NCBI GenBank assembly: GCA_025093985.1
Contig: JACAAK010000007.1
Coordinates: forward strand, 1,240,001 to 1,304,000
From: Calvatia gigantea
Taxonomy: Eukaryota > Basidiomycota > Agaricomycetes > Agaricales > Lycoperdaceae
Direction of reading: 5' to 3'
Length of the DNA: 64,000 nt
The position numbers and the translations under genes are program-made. Positions 56,236 to 64,000 of this stretch are shown here, piece after piece. The notes under the pieces were generated by a model. It was not told where the DNA came from and did no database searches. It saw nothing but the letters and a program-made list of their open reading frames with translations. Position 1 is the first letter of the stretch. Every line of letters begins with the position of its first letter.

Positions 56236-58611
56236 TTACTGATCAAACATGCTTATGGTTCTCTTTTCAGACAGAGCACCAGCCAAATCTGGTTCTCCAA
56301 CTGTCGTGAATTCCCCTAATAGCGCTTGATAATAGTTCAGCTGATCTGAGGCACTGTCCGTATCCAGCTCTCTGACATCGGTTGGTGAGCGAAGTAAATC
56401 CTGGGTACAAGGAGAAGAGGGAGTTGGGCTGTGCAAAACCATTCGCCTTTCCACCCCGGACGTTACGATGTGGAGAAAGTGGGGGTGAAACACGACAGTG
56501 TTGACGATTGAATCATGGCCTGAATTTGGTCGGTTAGTTGAGCTATTACTAGGACGAAAGCTGGTTTAACCTGTGAGTCGGCACAAAGGAGTCGATAGCC
56601 CCACCGGCATGTATTTTTTATCCCTAGTCCCCGAAGTAAAGCCTTCCAAATTGAATTGGTGGGTAAGTTGAAAATCAGATAGATGGTCCTTACCTGTAAG
56701 GCTTGCGCATTCCTGTTTTTGCCAATCGCTCGGAGAAATTTCAAGCCTTTGGGACAGGAGCTCAGAAGTCGATGGTAATCTCCATATATAACCCCGAAAA
56801 TCATCAGAGCCTGCCGCATAAAACTCGTCGTTTTCAAGCCCCGGGCCTCCAAAGGAACCGTGCTATTGCCATGATATCAGTTGCGAATGAGACACAAGGG
56901 TGTTGGGGGAAACTACCTTCATTGTGCATGAATTAGAGTAGCAGCGTTCTCCGGGAGGAACTGGTGTTCCGTCTGGTAGATTCCTTCCTGTACAAATGGC
57001 AACTGCATTCGGGTCAGAGACAGAGTAGACCGTAGGGTACCAGTGCTATTTAAAACGACCATGGCTTGGTGTAAATCAGGAAATGTAAAAGGGTATAGCA
57101 TACCAGCATAGTAACAGCAAATCGGGATCCTAAAAGCCTGTTAATAGAACGGTGTATACTAATCGCAGAAAGATCAATCTTACCGTCACGGTCAAAAGCG
57201 ATGCTGCTAGTCTCCGGAACGCTCAAACGATTGCCTCTAACCAACTTGGTGTTGTACTAACGAGCTATGAAGCATATGCGGGACGGACGTGAACCGCACC
57301 CACCGTTTGTACCACCCCTTCTCCAGACCTCCGGGATAGGGGACCAAATGCCATCCTTCCGTCGCGAAGGCACACGGCTCCACTTTGTTCGCTCGTCAGG
57401 AATAAATGCTCCATATTCGGATGATATTGCACTCCCGTAACCTCTGATTTGAGCTGTAGGGTATTTTGGGCTCGCGATGGGCGCCCTTCTCGTTCATCAT
57501 GTCGAATAATTCTGCCATCCTCGCTGAACGAAGGTTATAAACAATTCTTTCTGACCGTGCCGTCGGCATACCTTCCGCTCAAATATAGTTCATCCTGACT
57601 GGGGTGACAACTGAGGTCCCGTATCGTATCCTGTAAAAATGGTGTCAGAAGTCCGCCCTTTCACTTGTGCCGGATCTTCAGTAGAACGTACATCATGCCA
57701 TGCACAAGTTGCATTGGGAGAGCGCCTTGATATTTGCGCCTGAGACGATCCGAGGTAGGAAACGTCATACTGAAAGATCTTGCTATCTATGCCACCTCTG
57801 ATAGGAGGGATAGTTGAGCGTTTGCTTCAGATGGATCATAATGACGGGGGGGGGCAGCCCTCCTTGATAAACTCACGAGAACAGGTAACGATTCGATGCC
57901 GAAAACCTAAGATTTAGGATATTGCTCTGTTACAAACCGAGATTAGCAAATGTAATCGGGGATAATATGCGGGCATACTGTGGGTCCGACAAATGACCCT
58001 ATGGGTTCTCGAACATCCTCCTGGTAGAAGTTCCATAAAAGGATTTTTAGATCTGTAACGGCCGTTAATAAAACTGCCTGCCAGATCAAAAAGCTCCACC
58101 ACACATTGAACCGCAACCCAAGGGAGTAAGAGTGTAATGGAGGCGGAAACTTACCGTCACCACCACTCGCCAGAAACTGGCCTCCACCATTCGAAAACGT
58201 AAGTGCATTAATACAAGACGTGTGTGCTTTCAAACTCCTGTTCAATAACGAAATAAGATAATGTTAGAGCACGTATGCATGCAGCTATGAAACATAACAT
58301 CCCACACATCATCTCCTGTTTCGAGATGATGGCGTTATGGCTGCGGAAGTGTGTCCATCAACGACCAGACAACAGCGCGGGCTATCAATTAATAACATGC
58401 CGCGGTTGCACAATGGCATGCTTCCCAGCGGCGCAATTACCAGCTGGAAATCATTTAAAAATATTATTTACCTTGAATACTGGAAACCTTCTGAGAATAT
58501 GGCTTCGAGGATGCCTGCTCTCGACGTATTTGTGAAAAGCTGTAGATCTGCACTCGTCACACGCCCATGCGTCCCCCTTCTTGATGGCCGCCTTGAGCGA
58601 TTGCGATGCAT
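56236..58611 (-). CDS. WD40-repeat protein, DCAF5-like
   Basis: Exon 1 (58611-58472) encodes MHRNRSRRPSRRGTHGRV and ends FSEGFQYSR. Later exons give SLKAHTSCINALTFSNGGGQ, FLASGGDDLKILLWNFYQED, VREPIGSFVGPT, SNILNLRFSASNRYLFSGG, IDSKIFQYDVSYLGSS, TIRDLSCHPSQDELYLSGSE, DGRIIRHDEREGRP, VTGVQYHPNMEHLFLTSEQ, and near the end EFYAAGSDDFRGYIWRLPS and ALFHPHFLHIV-like TSGVERRMVLHSPTPS. This is a WD40 propeller with the order seen in DDB1-CUL4 associated factor 5. DCAF5-type proteins present substrates to the CRL4 ubiquitin ligase; the target is unknown. At least ten small exons; every join I checked keeps frame. A 236-bp first intron may hide a further small exon. Confidence 0.75.
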
Positions 58612-58742
58612 AATGCTTGTTATGAAACCCAGCGAGGAGAGAGAGAGAGAGAAGGAAGTTAACAGCACACGCATGTTAATGACGTCAAAATGCTGTATCA
58701 TCTGAGAGAATTATGAACACTGTATCAGCGAGAATTTTGAGG

Positions 58743-58822
58743 GTCTCGGTAGCTAAGTGGTATAGCATACGATTGCAGTCCTTGTTATCGTAGGGTCCGG
58801 TGTTCGATCCACCGTCGGGACT
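58743..58822 (+). tRNA. tRNA-Cys (GCA) with 8-nt intron
   Basis: Folds as a complete tRNA: acceptor GTCTCGG with TCGGGAC (G-T wobbles included), D stem GCTA/TAGC with loop AGTGGTA, anticodon stem TACGA/TCGTA, T arm CGGTG-TTCGATC-CACCG and discriminator T73, the identity base for tRNA-Cys. The anticodon loop reads TT-GCA-G, an 8-nt insert TCCTTGTT, then A, so the intron sits in the canonical place between 37 and 38. A box (TAGCTAAGTGG) and B box (GTTCGATCC) fit Pol III consensus. A T5 run at 58825-58829 is a Pol III terminator. It lies 131 bp upstream of the DCAF5-like start codon, pointing away. Confidence 0.9.
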
Positions 58823-58824
58823 TA

Positions 58825-58829
58825 TTTTT
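58825..58829 (+). terminator. Pol III terminator of tRNA-Cys
   Basis: TTTTT two bases after the tRNA 3' end. Confidence 0.7.
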
Positions 58830-59361
58830 GGCAAGACAATACTTGGGCATTTCCACTATTTCAAGGTTAAATTGACTGGATTTTCGCATGATGCACGAGG
58901 GGATTGGGTCTATTTGCAGAATCGCGAGGTACAACATCGTCACTAGTCATTACGGATTGAACATGGCCAGAAGGAGTGCGGCAAGATAAAAGAAGTCGGG
59001 ATTACACAGTACGACATGAGTAGGGGAATCTATAGAGTGGGTCGGTCGAGTGAGGGTATGTAGGAGAGCATAAAGAAAATGACAGGAAAAGCTCTGAATA
59101 CGGCCGGGGGAAAACGTACATTAGTGAATATAAAAAGAAACCAGAAGTAGAAAGGAAAACTCTAAGGGGTGCATCTAGGGAGGTATGTTGCGGTTTCCAC
59201 ATAAATAAGGAGGGAGTGTACCAAGAGAAAAAGAGAAATGTAATGTTCTTTGGATGTATCATAGCTGCTCATTCCAAGCGCAGCGCCGTCTAAAGCCCAA
59301 ACAAATCCGGAGGCACCAAAGTAAGGGGAAGAGGAAAAATGTTCCAGTATCAGCCAGCCGA
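58830..59361. other. Intergenic, creA 3' flank
   Basis: About 0.5 kb between tRNA-Cys and the creA stop. No frame with family resemblance; probably creA 3' UTR and flank. Confidence 0.45.
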
Positions 59362-61721
<2,360 letters not shown>

Positions 61722-64000
61722 GTTGGATGGGAGGAAGAAAGTGTGGGGAAGGATATACTTAAAGGCTCTGGTGAGCTGACTTTACTCACGCTTGCCTTGG
61801 CTTGCTAATCCCCACACCCACTTGTCTTTTCCGGGGAAATCCCGGTTGTCCGTCTGCTAACTTTCTGCTAAGTCCCCGATAACCCGTGCTAAGCCATTCG
61901 GCACAAACCATTTCCGTTACCCCGATTCGGCCCGAAAGCGCCCCAATGCCTTCGGGGTGCGACATGCGTCGCCGACAAATCCATCCATCTGCTCTTCGGT
62001 CCGCAACACCTGATATCCCCTCCCTTTGGAAACAGAGTATCTCCTTTTCCATGTGCTATCCCACCAACCACTTCCCCTACCACTCCCACATACATATCTC
62101 CTCCGCGCGCCACACGCTCTTGTGCTGCTTCCTCGAGGCCACAGAACCAGAATTAACAATTTCCCTTGAAATCTCGATCTGATCATTACCGACAGATCCT
62201 AACCGACCCTGATCACAGATGCGGGGTAGGGCCCCGTTTAGGCCTGTTAGGGCCAAGCCTGCAAATCAAGATCACCTAAAAATCCTGCGCGTGCAGGGCT
62301 GATATTCAGTTACACATCCAACTTTGATCTTCGTGTCCTCTCATACATGGGAATTCTGCATTTGTGTCCTCTGCTGTGACATTCAAACCCTCGAACGTTG
62401 GACAGCACCAGCCCACTTGCATTCCAGCATTCCACGTTTTTGATCAAATCATGCTCTTGTTGTGTCAGCACAGCCATCGACGTGGCCGTTGCGTGTTTGT
62501 CTGGTGTGGTGATTACCCTTCCGGCTCAATCATTCACCTTTTTCCGAGAAAAAAACACGCACACCCCCTACTTTCTAAGCCCCACCCGCATACAACTTCT
62601 TATTCTATCGGTGCAGGCCTTGTTTCTGCTTTTTTGAGTTTGCAGACCACCATTTCGGCTTTAACAGTTTCGTAAATAGACCACCCCATCGCGTTGTCGA
62701 CGACGCCCATCTCATTTACTCCGCAGCATTCCTGTTAGTCCCAATTCCCCGCCCCATACTTTTGATGCATGATGGGTGGACTTTTTGTCCAGCACCGCCA
62801 AGCATATATCATTAGCACCCTTTTCCATGTTATATTCTTCCTTGCCGCTGGCCACCCTTTACGTTACCAGTTGAACGTTGAACATTGATATTGAACGGTC
62901 GAACCCCACGACGAACGTTCCTTCCTAACTACCTGCCGTCACTCCTAAACATTCCCAAATTGCCCTAGCACCACCGACGTCCTCGGTTGCCTTCTTCCTC
63001 CCTCCACTGCAACCACCTTATCCATCCCATCGGGCCCAGTCCCATCTCGACCAGTTGTTGATTTTAGCCCCTTGTACGACGTCAAGTTGCCGTTGACTTC
63101 TTAAGTTTCTATCGCGCATTGTCTTCGCGGAGCTTCGTGCTTCTCCTTCTGTTGGAACAGCAGGGGTTATTCAATATTAAAGCTTTCAAGTGGCACCTTG
63201 ACCCTAGTCCTGGGGAAACCTGACCTCAAGAATACCGGTAAAACCCGCGTCCGGGTGTTTCTTCAAAATCACCGCACCGGCAGTCAACATCTTTCCTCAC
63301 GTAACCTAGCCTATCTCCACTTAATTCCTCTAGCGTCGTCCAACACTTTATATCGTATCTTTGCTATTTTTATTTATGTTTATTCTGTCTTCGACTATAG
63401 CTTCAGTGCTTCGACAAAAACTTACCTGCCATTTTGATGCGCACCAAGCCAGGTCCAAGAGGGGCTATCACCTAGAAGAACCTGTCATTCCTAGCGACCT
63501 AATGGTCCAGAAGTATTCAGGCCGTCACAGGACACTATGCGGACGCCATTCGGTATTCCCCATTTCTGTCCCCATCCTATCATTAACCTTCAGATTCTCT
63601 TCTCGAATGTCACGATAAACCAGCTGAGAACCAATACCATTCACCCTAGCGGTTGGTTTGCCAAATAGGGTCATGAGCGTTGGTGTCCAGAGCGCCCCAA
63701 GGTCCCCCCCCCCAGTCTTCGGTCTGTAGCATCATTGACACGATTGTCGCCCGCAGCATCTCAAGGAAGAATCTTACCCCCAAGTACGACTGAGGTGCAA
63801 TGGTCCCCGTTACCCACCCGCTGGCGATGCAACTCTGCCCTCAAGGAAGAATCCATAAACGGCCTCAGGGCCCATGATTCCCCGGCCATACCGCCATTCA
63901 CAGGCTTCCTACCCCGCAAACGTCTGATAATCGAGAAGTAGTGTGGCCTGGCCAACCTGACCCTGTGAACGCCCATGTCCCGGGTCACCTCTCTTCCTGA
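61722..64000. promoter_or_regulatory. creA upstream region
   Basis: At least 2.3 kb without a supported gene. SYGGRG (CreA-type) matches occur on either strand at 61743 (GTGGGG), 61810 (CCCCAC), 61831 (CCGGGG), 62221 (GCGGGG) and 63210 (CTGGGG). Much of it is CT-rich on the plus strand. Short frames here (for example 63198-63437) show no domain. It may include a long 5' UTR and the upstream region of a gene beyond the window. Confidence 0.45.

Noticed and set aside
58636..58651. GAGA simple repeat
   Set aside because: Short low-complexity run upstream of the DCAF5-like start; no evidence of function.

Overview
The window is nuclear DNA of a filamentous basidiomycete, most likely an Agaricomycete (mushroom-forming fungus). 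The evidence is the gene structure (many introns of about 50-60 bp with GTRNGT donors and short branch-site/CAG ends) and the families present: class I hydrophobin, DUF5648 repeat proteins, a TmpA/TmpB-type adenylation-flavoprotein, NACHT (NLR-like) remnants and an F-box fragment of mushroom type. Genes are monocistronic and lie on both strands.

Layout. 0.5-1.3 kb: a secreted DUF5648 repeat protein. 2.9-15.4 kb: a dense housekeeping block with NDUFAF6 (complex I assembly), SDHAF1 (complex II assembly), MRPL47/uL29m (mitoribosome), MPDU1 (dolichol-sugar use), PRP6 (U4/U6.U5 tri-snRNP) and RAD50 (MRN complex). 16.4-20.4 kb: an AMP-binding domain fused to a ferric-reductase-like membrane flavoprotein (TmpB-like). 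21.4-25.7 kb: hydrophobin, F-box fragment, ZCCHC10-like zinc-knuckle/SR protein and a second DUF5648 protein. 25.7-29.2 kb: gene-poor. 29.2-39.0 kb: nucleotidyltransferase-like fungal protein, V-ATPase subunit c, ZIP zinc transporter, BCKDH E1-alpha, a single-pass membrane protein and a small basic protein. 39.2-48.1 kb: TPR/Mlp1 nucleoporin and an arrestin-like protein. 48.5-52.4 kb: an accessory island with a 402-bp inverted-repeat transposon (8-bp target duplication) and a decayed NACHT gene between diverged direct repeats. 52.5-61.7 kb: QNG1 (queuosine salvage), a DCAF5-like WD40 protein, an intron-containing tRNA-Cys(GCA) and the carbon catabolite repressor CreA/Mig1, followed by its long upstream region.

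How genes relate. Several housekeeping genes are head-to-head with 150-425 bp between start codons (NDUFAF6/SDHAF1, PRP6/RAD50, VMA3/ZIP, BCKDHA/membrane protein, small basic protein/TPR), so shared promoters are likely. Mitochondrial function is over-represented (NDUFAF6, SDHAF1, MRPL47, BCKDHA).

The most striking feature is a recurring defect. In seven otherwise well-conserved genes the reading frame is restored only by ignoring single extra bases, mostly in short homopolymers, and RAD50 has an intron with GG in place of the GT donor. Residual sequence error is the simplest explanation, but real decay is not excluded. No CRISPR array, prophage or bacterial-type operon is present.
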